NCBI GenBank assembly: GCA_963782985.1
Contig: CAWALU010000003.1
Location: forward strand, 461,883 to 525,882
DNA length: 64,000 nt
Direction: 5' to 3'
Origin: CAVSWT01 sp963782985
Lineage (GTDB): Bacteria; Bacteroidota; Ignavibacteria; Ignavibacteriales; Ignavibacteriaceae
Shown: positions 36,348 to 45,553 of the stretch, piece after piece
Numbering within the stretch: the stretch's first letter is position 1
Layout of the letters: the number at the start of each line of letters is the position of its first letter
Program-made: the position numbers and the translations under genes
The notes under the pieces: model-generated
The model's input: only the letters and a program-made list of their open reading frames with translations
What the model was told of the DNA's origin: nothing
Databases searched by the model: none

Positions 36348-36767
36348 TTAATGTTCATTGTGATCGCAAATCAAATTTGTTTCGTTTTCTAATTCATCCT
36401 TCATGAATTTATTAATAGCGTCATCAATTAATTCAACATCAGAAAAGAGGGTTGTTATATTATGCTGTTTTAGATCTTCAACCACTCTCCAGCCTCCTCC
36501 TTTTGAAATTAAATATTTACAATCTTTTAATCCTTCGATTAAGTTGATGTGGCTGTGTTCTCCTCCGGCTTTGCCATGCTGATGTTCTCCCCCCAGTCTA
36601 TGATTGGTAAAAAGATTTTCTCTTAATTCTTTATTTAAAATTTTTTCACCATCTATTTCAAAGATTATAAAAGATTTGCATTTGCCAATATGCCCTGTAA
36701 CGCTTTTTTGATCATTAGTTGCAACGGCTATCTTCCCCTTAAATTGAAATTGATCCTCGTTTATCAT
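36348..36767 (-). CDS. NifX/NifB-type dinitrogenase cofactor-binding domain protein
   Basis: A 139-residue stand-alone Nitro_FeMo-Co domain. It has the family start KIAVATNDQKSVTGHIGKCKSF and the end GGWRVVEDLKQHNITTLFSD, with a His-rich insert (LGGEHQHGKAGGEHSH) and terminal histidines that may bind metal. No nitrogenase genes are nearby; in non-fixing anaerobes such proteins pair with DUF134 regulators, as here (23-nt gap). It probably handles an iron-sulfur or other metal cluster; exact role unknown. Confidence 0.88.
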   Translation of the reverse strand: MINEDQFQFKGKIAVATNDQKSVTGHIGKCKSFIIFEIDGEKILNKELRENLFTNHRLGGEHQHGKAGGEHSHINLIEGLKDCKYLISKGGGWRVVEDLKQHNITTLFSDVELIDDAINKFMKDELENETNLICDHNEH

Positions 36768-36790
36768 TTTAGTCTTCCTCCATTTATTTT

Positions 36791-37075
36791 TTAGAAATTA
36801 TCATCATTTATTTTGATTGCCTTACCATTTAATATTCCATCGGCTACTTTTTTCCTTGCCGATTCAATAATTCTGCCGAAAGTTGCCCTGGAAATTTTCA
36901 TCTCATTTGCTGCTTTTTCGTGAGAGTATGCAAGTAAATCGGCAAGCCGCAAAGATTCGAGCTCATCATAATCAATAATTATTTCATCCAAATTATATAG
37001 CGGAATGCCCCTTGGCTTGAAATAATTTGTAGTCAGATTGCAGCAAATCCGACGATGTTTTCTTGGTCTCGACAT
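36791..37075 (-). CDS. DUF134 family DNA-binding protein
   Basis: A 94-residue DUF134 protein: N-terminal RPRKHRRICCNLTTNYFKPR with two adjacent cysteines, then LYNLDEIIIDYDELESLRLA and an HTH (SHEKAANEMKISRATFGRII). The helix-turn-helix resembles sigma-70 region 4. It is the upstream partner of the NifX-like gene, and the pair is common in anaerobes. It likely regulates its own operon (inference). Confidence 0.92.
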   Translation of the reverse strand: MSRPRKHRRICCNLTTNYFKPRGIPLYNLDEIIIDYDELESLRLADLLAYSHEKAANEMKISRATFGRIIESARKKVADGILNGKAIKINDDNF

Positions 37076-37423
37076 ACATCCTAATATTTTGTTATGAGCA
37101 TATGCTCAAAATACAAAAAATATTTGCTGCTATCAACTATCTTTAAACCGAAGGATATGATTTGGTATTTTAGGTATAGAAATCTTTAAGTTGTACTTTG
37201 AATTAATTCCGATTTACTTAAGCGGTATTAGTTTTTTTGTTTGAATGGCAAGTTTTATCGGTGTGAACTCTTCACTTAAAATAATTTTGCGAACTATTAA
37301 TAATGACGGCTGCCTTATTTATTTCCCAAGTTATTTTATTAACACACCGGGATATTCCCCGTAAATAAAATAAGAGAAACCGCTCACGACTTTTGTTGTG
37401 AGTGGTTTGCATCTAACATTCCC
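37076..37423. other. 348-nt spacer upstream of DUF134
   Basis: AT-rich spacer holding the probable DUF134-nifX promoter near 37076-37160 and, at its far end, the cytochrome c terminator hairpin. A smaller hairpin CGGG/CCCG lies near 37348-37361. No gene-like frame was seen. Confidence 0.5.
37377..37408 (-). terminator. Terminator downstream of the cytochrome c gene
   Basis: A 14-bp stem with two G-T pairs (37377-37390 with 37395-37408, loop TTTT). On the minus strand it is followed by CTCTTATTTTATTT, 15 nt after the cytochrome stop. Confidence 0.7.
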
Positions 37424-37843
37424 CTACAACCCCAGCAAATACTCGGCAATCTTTCCTAATTCTTTTACTTGGATATTGTTGAAAGAAGGCATTATTTGTT
37501 CCGGATATTTTTGCTTAAATATTTTAAATCTATCCGAGTCCATGTACGATTCGGGATTTCGCAAATAATTTATAAGCTTATCCCTTGACCAATTATCTCT
37601 TACGTTGTGAAGCGAAGGACCGCTTTTAGTTCCGTTTAAATCTGCGCCGTGGCATTTAACGCAGCCCAGCTTTACAACTAATTCCTGCGCGGTTAATTCT
37701 TCCGACGTCATATTGGTTTGCGGCAGGGGATTGGATGAAGATGTTTCATTATCGCTGTCAACATTTTTTGAAACTCTTCCGATAAAAAATAAAATTAAAA
37801 AAAGAACGAGGAAGGAAGCGACCCATATTTGTGATTTAGTCAT
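37424..37843 (-). CDS. Membrane-anchored mono-heme cytochrome c
   Basis: A 139-residue protein with an N-terminal membrane anchor (about 6-23, WVASFLVLFLILFFIG) and one heme site CVKCH (61-65). The methionine ligand is probably in EQIMPSFNN, and the C-terminal LGKIAEYLLGL is the typical class I last helix. Likely an electron carrier facing the periplasm. It lies 25 nt downstream of the SIMPL gene on the same strand. No oxidase genes are nearby. Confidence 0.9.
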   Translation of the reverse strand: MTKSQIWVASFLVLFLILFFIGRVSKNVDSDNETSSSNPLPQTNMTSEELTAQELVVKLGCVKCHGADLNGTKSGPSLHNVRDNWSRDKLINYLRNPESYMDSDRFKIFKQKYPEQIMPSFNNIQVKELGKIAEYLLGL

Positions 37844-37868
37844 AAAAAATTTTTTCTATAATTAGTGA

Positions 37869-38600
37869 TTATTCTATTTCAAACGAAGCATTAACAACGG
37901 CGGTAATTTCTTTTTCAATTGAACTTAAGTCGTTTATACCATAGTCAGAAATTTGATTTGATAATTTTGGGGTAATTTGTAAAACGCCCATACGCGCGTC
38001 GCGCATAGTTCCTATGTTTCTGCCGGTTGCCTCGGCAATTTTTTCAGCCCGCACCATAGCGTCTTTAGCCGCCGCCGCCTGCACGTCTATTTTAAGCTCC
38101 GCTAATTTTGTGTAATGATATTCAGGCATTTCCACATTAAAGTTCACGCCCCTTTCTACAAGCGAGGAAATTTCAAGCGACATATTTTTAATTTTATTTA
38201 CATCGGTTGATTGAACCTCAATCCTTTGAGTGTAGCTATAAGCGCGTATAACATTTGTTTGATAACCGTTCGCTCCAATTTCATAAATAGGATATGAATT
38301 CATTGTAGATAAATCAACTTTGTCTTTTGTAAATCCATTCGATTCAAGGTAAGATAATAATATCTGCATTTGAGAATTTAATTCTTTATAAGCTTCGCTT
38401 TGCGTTGAAGACTGAACTGAAATATTCCCCTTTAAAACGCCTAAGTCGGAAATGATTTCTTTTTTTGCAGAGCCAGTTACATTAATTGTTTGATTTGATT
38501 TATAATTTGATTTCCAAGTCAAAACTATTACAGTAGAGCTAAAAATTATACTCAAGGCTAATATTGAGACGGGCAATATGTAAGGATTGCGATTATTCAT
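37869..38600 (-). CDS. SIMPL-domain (DUF541) exported protein
   Basis: A 243-residue protein with an N-terminal membrane segment (YILPVSILALSIIFSSTVIV) and a SIMPL/DUF541 domain beginning INVTGSAKKEIISDLGVLKG; the helix LKIDVQAAAAKDAMVRAEKI and strand GRNIGTMRDARMGVLQI are typical. Family members (such as E. coli YggE) are periplasmic and linked to oxidative stress tolerance, without a defined activity. It is divergent from the DUF255 gene, 87 nt apart. Confidence 0.88.
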   Translation of the reverse strand: MNNRNPYILPVSILALSIIFSSTVIVLTWKSNYKSNQTINVTGSAKKEIISDLGVLKGNISVQSSTQSEAYKELNSQMQILLSYLESNGFTKDKVDLSTMNSYPIYEIGANGYQTNVIRAYSYTQRIEVQSTDVNKIKNMSLEISSLVERGVNFNVEMPEYHYTKLAELKIDVQAAAAKDAMVRAEKIAEATGRNIGTMRDARMGVLQITPKLSNQISDYGINDLSSIEKEITAVVNASFEIE

Positions 38601-38687
38601 ATATTCTTTTTCATAACATTAAAAAAATAATATCTTGAATAAAATTATCAAAAAACTGAAACTATAACAAAGCAATTCAAACATATA

Positions 38688-40664
38688 ATGACAATGAAAA
38701 ATCCAAATAAATTAATAAACGAAAAAAGTCCCTACTTGCTGCAGCACGCTTACAATCCTGTTAATTGGTTCGGCTGGAACGAAGAAGCTTTTGAAAAATC
38801 GACACAGGAAGACAAACCAATATTTCTATCAATAGGATACTCAACCTGCCATTGGTGCCACGTAATGGAAAAGGAATCTTTTGAAGATAATGAAGTTGCG
38901 GAATTAATGAATGAATTTTTTGTTTCGATTAAAGTTGATAGAGAAGAGCGTCCCGACATTGATGGAATATATATGACAGTCTGCCAGATGCTTACGGGAA
39001 GCGGCGGCTGGCCTCTTACCATTGTAATGACGCCTGATAAGAAACCATTTTTTGCCGGAACATATTTTCCTAAAACAGAACGCTTTGGAAGAATTGGAAT
39101 GCTTCAGCTTCTGCCCAGATTAAATGAACTTTGGCGGAACAAGAAATCGGATTTACTTAAATCCGCCGAAGAAATTTCAAATGCGGTTAAGAAAAATTCA
39201 GAAATCTCAGGCAGTGAAAATTTAGATGAGCAAGTTTTTAAGCGAGCTTTTATTGATTTAAAAAATAGATATGATTCTAAGTTTGGCGGATTTGGAACAG
39301 CGCCTAAATTTCCCACGCCGCATAATTTAACTTTTCTTTTAAGATATTTTAAAAGATATAAAGATGAATCTGCTTTGCAGATGGCGGAACAAACATTAAT
39401 GCAAATGCGCCTCGGCGGAATTTATGATCACATTGGATTTGGCTTTCATCGTTACTCAACAGACCAAAAATGGCTTGTTCCTCATTTTGAAAAAATGCTT
39501 TATGATCAGGCATTAATCTCCCCCGCTTACGTTGAACTATTTCAAATAACAAAAAACGCTTTCTATAAACAAGCCGCCGAGGAAATATTTGAATATGTTT
39601 TAAGAGACATGACAAATTCTAAGGGCGGATTTTATTCCGCTGAAGATGCCGACAGCGAAGGGGAGGAAGGAAAATTTTATTTATGGATGAAGGACGAAGT
39701 TCAAAGTTTATTGGGCGACGACTCAAATTTTTTTATTGATGAATTTCAAATTGAAGAAGAAAATATTCCTCATCTAAAAAATAAATTGAATTCCGAATCC
39801 AAACTTAATTTTGAACAAATAAGAATTAAACTTTTTAATGCAAGAAAAAAAAGAATTCATCCTTATAAAGATGACAAAATTTTAACTGATTGGAATTCAT
39901 TAATGATTTCAGCATTGTGTAAAGGGACTCAAGTTTTGGGTGACCCTAAATATTATCAAGCCGCTAAAAAGTCAGCTGAATTTATTCTTACGAATTTAAG
40001 AAGTGAAAATGGAATTCTTCTTCATCGATATAGAGAAGGTGAAGCAGTTATAACCGCAAACATAGATGATTATGCTTTCTTTATTCAAGCATTAATTGAT
40101 TTGTACGAAACGAATTTTGAGTTTAAATTCTTGAAAATATCGTTAGCCTTAAATGAACATTTAATTAATCATTTTTGGGATAAAAAAAACGGAGCCTTCT
40201 TTTTTACTTCTGATGAAGCGGAAAAGTTAATCGTCCGTCAAAAAGATTTGTATGACGGCGCAATCCCTTCGGGAAATTCTGTTGCCGCTTTAAACTTATT
40301 ACGACTTTCACGAATAACAGGCATGACCGCACTTGAAGTTAAAGCATCTTTAATTGGCAAAACTTTCTCGGACAATATTAATAACTCACCTTCAGCATTT
40401 ACGCAGTTTTTATCAGCGCTTGATTTTGCACTTGGACCATCAACTGAAATTGTAATTGCAGAAGGAAATAATTCTAAAGAGGGATTTCTAAAAAAAATCA
40501 GAGACGAGTTTATTCCAAATAAAGTGGTTCTTTTAAAGAGCAAAGAATTGGAAGAGGTTTCAGAATATGTTAAAAATTTAAAAACCGTTGATGGTAAAAC
40601 CGCAATTTATATTTGTAAAAATTTTGTTTGTGATTTGCCAATTACTGAAGAGGATAAAATCTAA
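38688..40664 (+). CDS. Thioredoxin-domain protein of YyaL/DUF255 family
   Basis: A 658-residue protein. The N-terminal DUF255 thioredoxin-like domain has NEKSPYLLQHAYNPVNW and the CxxC site STCHWCHVM (Cys54, Cys57), then DREERPDIDGIYM and GGWPLTIVMTPD. The remaining 450 residues are an (alpha/alpha)6-barrel of glycosidase-like form (PHFEKMLYDQALI, YSAEDADSEGEEGKFYLW). The family includes spermatogenesis-associated protein 20; its reaction is unproven. The C-terminus is intact. Confidence 0.91.
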   Translation: MTMKNPNKLINEKSPYLLQHAYNPVNWFGWNEEAFEKSTQEDKPIFLSIGYSTCHWCHVMEKESFEDNEVAELMNEFFVSIKVDREERPDIDGIYMTVCQMLTGSGGWPLTIVMTPDKKPFFAGTYFPKTERFGRIGMLQLLPRLNELWRNKKSDLLKSAEEISNAVKKNSEISGSENLDEQVFKRAFIDLKNRYDSKFGGFGTAPKFPTPHNLTFLLRYFKRYKDESALQMAEQTLMQMRLGGIYDHIGFGFHRYSTDQKWLVPHFEKMLYDQALISPAYVELFQITKNAFYKQAAEEIFEYVLRDMTNSKGGFYSAEDADSEGEEGKFYLWMKDEVQSLLGDDSNFFIDEFQIEEENIPHLKNKLNSESKLNFEQIRIKLFNARKKRIHPYKDDKILTDWNSLMISALCKGTQVLGDPKYYQAAKKSAEFILTNLRSENGILLHRYREGEAVITANIDDYAFFIQALIDLYETNFEFKFLKISLALNEHLINHFWDKKNGAFFFTSDEAEKLIVRQKDLYDGAIPSGNSVAALNLLRLSRITGMTALEVKASLIGKTFSDNINNSPSAFTQFLSALDFALGPSTEIVIAEGNNSKEGFLKKIRDEFIPNKVVLLKSKELEEVSEYVKNLKTVDGKTAIYICKNFVCDLPITEEDKI

Positions 40665-40777
40665 TAATAGAATAAGGAATTTTTATTGTAACAATGAGCT
40701 AGTCAAAACTCTACAATATTTTAGAATGTCAGCCTTCAATAAACTAAGTCTGACCCAACTAATAAATTAAATAACTT

Positions 40778-42190
40778 TCATTTCCTCTTCGGTCTATAAA
40801 TATGCGTACTTTCACCAAAGAAAACTTCCGCAGCTTCCATCAATGTTTCTGACAATGTTGGATGAGGATGAATAGTCAATTTTAAATCTGTAACGTTAGC
40901 GCCCATTTCAATTGCGAGTACGCCTTCGGCAATTAATTCTCCAGCGCCGGGACCGCAAATTCCAATTCCTAAAATTCTTTCTGTATCAGGGTCAATAATT
41001 ATTTTTGTAACTCCGTCAAACCTGTCGAGAGTTGTTGCCCTGCCCGATGCAGCCCATGGGAATTTTGCAGTTTCATATTTTATATTTTGTTCTTTAGCTT
41101 GATTTTCAGTTATGCCCGCCCAGGCTATTTCCGGATCAGTAAAAACCACGGCGGGAATTGCCAGCGGTTCAAACGCTGCCTTATGTCCGTTTATAACATC
41201 AACCGCCACACGACCCTCGTGCGATGCTTTATGTGCAAGCATTGGCTCACCAACAATATCGCCAATGGCATAAATATTCGAATCGTCTGTCTGCATTTGC
41301 TTATTTACTTTTATCCATCCTCTTTCATTTACCTGAACATTTGTATTCTCCAAGCCAAACCCCTTTGTTTCCGGTCTTCTACCGATTGACATTAAAACAT
41401 ATTCATATTCGTCTTCGGTTGTTTTTCCTTCTGCATCTTGAATCTTAACCTTAATTCCTTTTTTAGTTTCCTTCAGTTCAAGTACTTTGGAATTCAACAT
41501 AATTTTTTCATACTGCTTTTCAATCCGTTTGGAGAGATGTGAAACTAAATCTCTATCAGCTCCGGGTAGAAGGCCTGGAAGCATTTCAACTACAGATACC
41601 TTTGTTCCCAGCGCTTGATAAACTGATCCGAGTTCAAGCCCAATATATCCGCCGCCAATAACTAATAGTGTTTTAGGAATTTCAGGTAAGTCCAATGCTG
41701 AAGTGGAGTTTAATAATCTTTTGCTGTCTATTGAAAGAGATGGTATAGTTGTTATCCTGGAACCGGTAGCAATAATAGCTTTTTCAAATTTTAATTCTTC
41801 CGATTTGCCATCTTCTTTTTCTACTTTTAGAGTTGATGAATCAATAAAACGGGCAGTTCCTTGAATGTAATTTATTTTTCTTGCTTTAGAAAGCTGACCC
41901 AAACCGCCGGTCATTTTATTTACAACTTCGTTCTTCCATTCTCGTAATCGGTCTAAATTAATTTTAGGTTTTGAAAATTCAATTCCCAGGTTTTTTGCTT
42001 CTTCAGATTCGTGTAAAATTTTAGCAACGTGAAGCAATGCTTTGGAAGGAATGCATCCGCGGTATAAGCAAACTCCGCCCGGGTTTTTATCTTTATCAAT
42101 TAATGTAACTTCCATTCCGAGATCGGCGGCATAGAATGCGGCGGCGTATCCGCCTGGTCCAGCACCGATTACCGTAACTTGCTTTGACAT
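40778..42190 (-). CDS. lpdA: Dihydrolipoyl dehydrogenase (E3)
   Basis: A 470-residue flavoprotein disulfide reductase that reoxidises dihydrolipoyl groups with NAD. FAD motif VIGAGPGGYAAAF (8-20), redox-active pair Cys41/Cys46 in GGVCLYRGCIPSKAL, NAD motif VIGGGYIGLELGSVY, and C-terminal catalytic HPHPTLSETLMEA (His-Glu dyad). It is the last gene of the aceE-aceF-lpdA operon, separated by a 152-nt spacer with a hairpin. Confidence 0.96.
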   Translation of the reverse strand: MSKQVTVIGAGPGGYAAAFYAADLGMEVTLIDKDKNPGGVCLYRGCIPSKALLHVAKILHESEEAKNLGIEFSKPKINLDRLREWKNEVVNKMTGGLGQLSKARKINYIQGTARFIDSSTLKVEKEDGKSEELKFEKAIIATGSRITTIPSLSIDSKRLLNSTSALDLPEIPKTLLVIGGGYIGLELGSVYQALGTKVSVVEMLPGLLPGADRDLVSHLSKRIEKQYEKIMLNSKVLELKETKKGIKVKIQDAEGKTTEDEYEYVLMSIGRRPETKGFGLENTNVQVNERGWIKVNKQMQTDDSNIYAIGDIVGEPMLAHKASHEGRVAVDVINGHKAAFEPLAIPAVVFTDPEIAWAGITENQAKEQNIKYETAKFPWAASGRATTLDRFDGVTKIIIDPDTERILGIGICGPGAGELIAEGVLAIEMGANVTDLKLTIHPHPTLSETLMEAAEVFFGESTHIYRPKRK

Positions 42191-42235
42191 TTAACTCCTT
42201 ATTAATTTCTGGGTCATTCGACCTGTCTTCTTTCA

Positions 42236-42270
42236 ATAGTTATTGATAGAATATACGATTGAATAACTAT
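42236..42270. promoter_or_regulatory. Hairpin in the aceF-lpdA spacer
   Basis: ATAGTTATT (42236-42244) pairs with AATAACTAT (42262-42270), a perfect 9-bp AT stem with no clean U-tract. It could slow or process transcripts between aceF and lpdA. Confidence 0.4.
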
Positions 42271-42342
42271 GGAACTTCAATTGAATGACAATTATTAAAT
42301 TCTTAATCTTTTCATTAAACTTGAACATACAATTGAACTAAT

Positions 42343-44109
42343 TTACCCTTCCACTAAAACTTTAATCGGTTGTTCAAGTGCTTCACAAACCCATCTTAAA
42401 AATCTGGCAGCGTCTGCGCCGTCTATTATTCTGTGATCATAAGAAAGTGATAAAGGTAGCATTAATTTTGGTTCGAACTGGTTTGAGTGTTTATTGTATA
42501 CCGGCTCCATACTTCCTCTCGAAACCCCGAGAATAGAAACTTCAGGTGAATTAACAATTGGGGTAAAAGATGTTCCACCGATTCCTCCAAGATTAGTAAT
42601 TGTAAAACAAGCTCCTTGCAATTCTTCAAGCGATGTTTTTTTGTTTCTTGCTTTTTTCGCCAGCTCGTTCATTTCAATTGAAAGTTCGGTTAAATTTTTC
42701 TTATCAACATTTTTTAAAACCGGTACTAACAACCCGTTGGGAGTATCGACGGCAATTCCAATGTTAAAATATTTTTTATAAATAATTTCTTTCTTTTGAA
42801 GATCAATACTGCTGTTGAATTTTGGAAATACCTTTAAAGCCGATGTTATCACTTTAAGCAGAATAGCTGTAATTGTTAGTTTACCGCCCGACTTTTCAAT
42901 TGATGGATTAAACTGTTTACGTATTTTCTCAAGCTCCGTAATATCAGCTTTGTCAAACTGAGTTACATGCGGAATTACATTCCACGCATAGCTAAGATGA
43001 TCGGCAGTAACGGATCGAATTTTATTCATCGCCTTAACTTCAACTTCGCCAAACTTACTGAAATCAGGCAGCGCTTCAGCTTTAACCTTTGCTGCCGAAT
43101 AACCACCGCTTTCACGTTCTTCATTTAATCTTTTTGCATATCCCTTAACATCGTCCATAGAAATTCTGCCGTTAGGGCCAGTGCCTGTAACATTTTGAAT
43201 ATTAACGCCAATTTCCCTTGCTATGCGTCTTACTGAGGGGGCGGCGGGCGCTGCATTTTTTCTTATAGGGGGCTGCTCATCAATTTCGCCGGGTTGGAAC
43301 TTTTCCTTTTGACCTTTAGCTAATTCTTTTTCAGATGATTCTTCTTCGTTTGATGTTTCTTTTGAATCTTCCTTCTTCTGTTCCGATTTTTCTTCTTTAG
43401 CGGAAGTTTCTTTTTTATTTTCTGGCTCTGTATCTGAAGTAGTTTCAACTTTTAAAATTGCCTGCCCAACTTTTGCTTTTTCCCCGGCTTTTACCAATAC
43501 TTCTTTTACTGTTCCAGATATTGATGATGGTACTTCGATAGTTGCTTTGTCGGTTTCAATTTCAAGAATGCCTTGATCTTTTTCCAAAATATCCCCGGGC
43601 TTAACTAAAATATTTAATACGTCTGCGGAATCAATATTTTCACCAAGGTCGGGCAGCTTCATTTCTACAACAGAACTGCCGGAAGATTTTTTTGTTTTTG
43701 GTTCTTCTTTAGTATGAGATTTTTCTTCAGCTTTAGTTGAAGTTTTTTCTTTTTCATCCGATTCAGTTTTGCTTTTATTTGAAGCTTCATTTTTTTCTTT
43801 ATCAGATTCTTCTTTTTTCTTTTCGGAAGTCTTCTTTGTATTGTTCTCTGATTTTGTTTCGGCTTTGCCGTTGCCTTCATCAAAAGTTAAAATAGATTGA
43901 CCTACTTTAACTTTATCGCCGGGTTTAATCAAAACATCTTTGACTGTTCCCGCAATGGAAGAAGGGACTTCAATAGTTGCTTTATCGGTTTCAATTTCAA
44001 TTACGCTTTGTTCTTTTTCTACTTGGTCGCCGGATTTTACAAGTATATTTAAAACATCAGCTGATTCTATATTTTCTCCTAAATCGGGGAGCTTAAATTC
44101 TTTTGCCAT
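42343..44109 (-). CDS. aceF: Pyruvate dehydrogenase E2, dihydrolipoyl acetyltransferase
   Basis: A 588-residue E2 with two nearly identical lipoyl domains (lipoyl-lysine in EIETDKATIEVPSS, about residue 48 and 200), each followed by a charged Lys/Glu/Ser-rich flexible linker. A peripheral-subunit-binding domain (APSVRRIAREIGVN, GTGPNGRISMDDV) and the catalytic domain (LPLSLSYDHRIIDGADAARF) follow. It transfers acetyl groups to CoA. The two-lipoyl form fits a homodimeric AceE partner. The 46-nt gap from aceE supports an operon. Confidence 0.95.
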   Translation of the reverse strand: MAKEFKLPDLGENIESADVLNILVKSGDQVEKEQSVIEIETDKATIEVPSSIAGTVKDVLIKPGDKVKVGQSILTFDEGNGKAETKSENNTKKTSEKKKEESDKEKNEASNKSKTESDEKEKTSTKAEEKSHTKEEPKTKKSSGSSVVEMKLPDLGENIDSADVLNILVKPGDILEKDQGILEIETDKATIEVPSSISGTVKEVLVKAGEKAKVGQAILKVETTSDTEPENKKETSAKEEKSEQKKEDSKETSNEEESSEKELAKGQKEKFQPGEIDEQPPIRKNAAPAAPSVRRIAREIGVNIQNVTGTGPNGRISMDDVKGYAKRLNEERESGGYSAAKVKAEALPDFSKFGEVEVKAMNKIRSVTADHLSYAWNVIPHVTQFDKADITELEKIRKQFNPSIEKSGGKLTITAILLKVITSALKVFPKFNSSIDLQKKEIIYKKYFNIGIAVDTPNGLLVPVLKNVDKKNLTELSIEMNELAKKARNKKTSLEELQGACFTITNLGGIGGTSFTPIVNSPEVSILGVSRGSMEPVYNKHSNQFEPKLMLPLSLSYDHRIIDGADAARFLRWVCEALEQPIKVLVEG

Positions 44110-44155
44110 TATTAAACCTTAGTTAAAATTCTCTTCATTATAAAAAAGCAATTAA

Positions 44156-45553
44156 TTAAGAATGCATTGGGTTTTTCTTTGCAGGGTTAATACCCAAATC
44201 CTTAATTGCTTTTTCAATTATGTTATATTTTATTTTCTTCTCTTTATATAAAGCGTTCAGCACCGCTAGAACAATATGCTTTGCATCCACTTCAAAAAAG
44301 TCGCGCAGTTCTTTTCTGCCTTCGCTTCTTCCAAATCCATCAGTGCCAAGGGAAGTAAGCTCGCCCGGAAACCATTTTGCAATTGAATCTGGTAATGCTT
44401 TAACATAATCCGAAGCTGCCACAAAAACACCTTCTTCATCTTTAAGGGATTGAGTTACATAAGGAACTTTTTGTTTTTCGTTTGGATGAAGCATATTCCA
44501 TCGTTCTGCGTCAAGCGCATCTTTTCTTAATTCTTTATAGCTTGTAATGCTCCAAACATCTGCGGAAATTTTATAATCTTCCTCAAGAATTTCCTGAGCT
44601 TTAACAACTTCATTTAAGATTGTTCCGCTTCCGAAAAGCTGAGCTTTTAATTTTGATGTTTTCTTTTTTGAAGCCTTTAATTTATACATTCCCTTTACAA
44701 TACCTTTTTCAGCGCCTTTGGGCATTGGAGGCATTGCATAATTTTCATTCATTACAGTTAAATAATAAAACACGTTTTCTTGCTCTTCGTACATTCTTCT
44801 AATACCATCACGAATAATTACAGCTATTTCATATGCATAGGCAGGATCATAGGTAACAAGATTTGGAATTGTGTACGCTAGGAGGTGACTATTACCGTCT
44901 TGATGCTGTAAACCTTCACCGGCTAAAGTGGTTCTTCCGGCAGTACCGCCAACTAAAAAACCCTTAACCTGCATATCGCCTGCAGCCCAAACCAAATCAC
45001 CAATTCTTTGCAGCCCGAACATAGAATAATAAATAAAGAAAGGAATCATATTTAAACCGTGCGTTGCGTAAGCAGTGCCGGCAGCAATGAAAGAGGACAT
45101 AGAACCGGCTTCAGTAATTCCTTCTTCAAGAATTTGCCCGTCCTTTGCTTCCTTATAATAAAGAAGACTGTCTCTATCAACAGGCTCATAAAGCTGTCCA
45201 ACATGCGAGTAAATTCCTATCTGTCTGAACAATGCTTCCATTCCAAAAGTTCTTGCTTCATCTGGCACAATTGGGACAATATATTTTCCAAGTTCTTTAT
45301 CTTTAAGCAGCTTTGCTAATATTCTAACAAAAACCATAGTGGAAGAAACATCGCGCCCTTCGGTTCCCTTATAAAATTCTTCAAATATTTCTTGAGGAGG
45401 AGTTTTAATAGGGCGAACATTTGTTTTTCTGGATGGTAAGAAATCCGCCAAGCGATTTTCTCTTTTCCAATATGTACCGCATTTCCGGACTGTTCTCATC
45501 GGGTCTGTAGAAAGGAGCTTTTGCCACATCTTCATCTGAAATAGGAATTCCAA
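44156..45553 (-). CDS. aceE: Pyruvate dehydrogenase E1, C-terminal part (frameshifted aceE)
   Basis: The C-terminal half of homodimeric AceE. True homology begins near LPSRKTNVRPIKTPP (about residue 38 of this frame); the first residues before it read the wrong frame of the upstream part. Recognisable segments include YKGTEGRDVSSTMVFVRIL, IVPDEARTFGMEALFRQIG, GRTTLAGEGLQHQDGNSHL and LGTDGFGRSEGRKELRDFF. Together with 45405-46835 it makes a normal E1 of about 895 residues if one base near 45437-45443 is removed. No other damage is seen. Confidence 0.88.
   Translation of the reverse strand: MEFLFQMKMWQKLLSTDPMRTVRKCGTYWKRENRLADFLPSRKTNVRPIKTPPQEIFEEFYKGTEGRDVSSTMVFVRILAKLLKDKELGKYIVPIVPDEARTFGMEALFRQIGIYSHVGQLYEPVDRDSLLYYKEAKDGQILEEGITEAGSMSSFIAAGTAYATHGLNMIPFFIYYSMFGLQRIGDLVWAAGDMQVKGFLVGGTAGRTTLAGEGLQHQDGNSHLLAYTIPNLVTYDPAYAYEIAVIIRDGIRRMYEEQENVFYYLTVMNENYAMPPMPKGAEKGIVKGMYKLKASKKKTSKLKAQLFGSGTILNEVVKAQEILEEDYKISADVWSITSYKELRKDALDAERWNMLHPNEKQKVPYVTQSLKDEEGVFVAASDYVKALPDSIAKWFPGELTSLGTDGFGRSEGRKELRDFFEVDAKHIVLAVLNALYKEKKIKYNIIEKAIKDLGINPAKKNPMHS

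Noticed and set aside
40588..40770. 60-codon plus-strand frame overlapping the DUF255 3-prime end
   Set aside because: It mostly reads the DUF255 gene out of frame and has no recognisable features.
43665..43883. Lys-rich 72-codon frame within aceF
   Set aside because: Out-of-frame reading of the charged E2 linker, not a gene.
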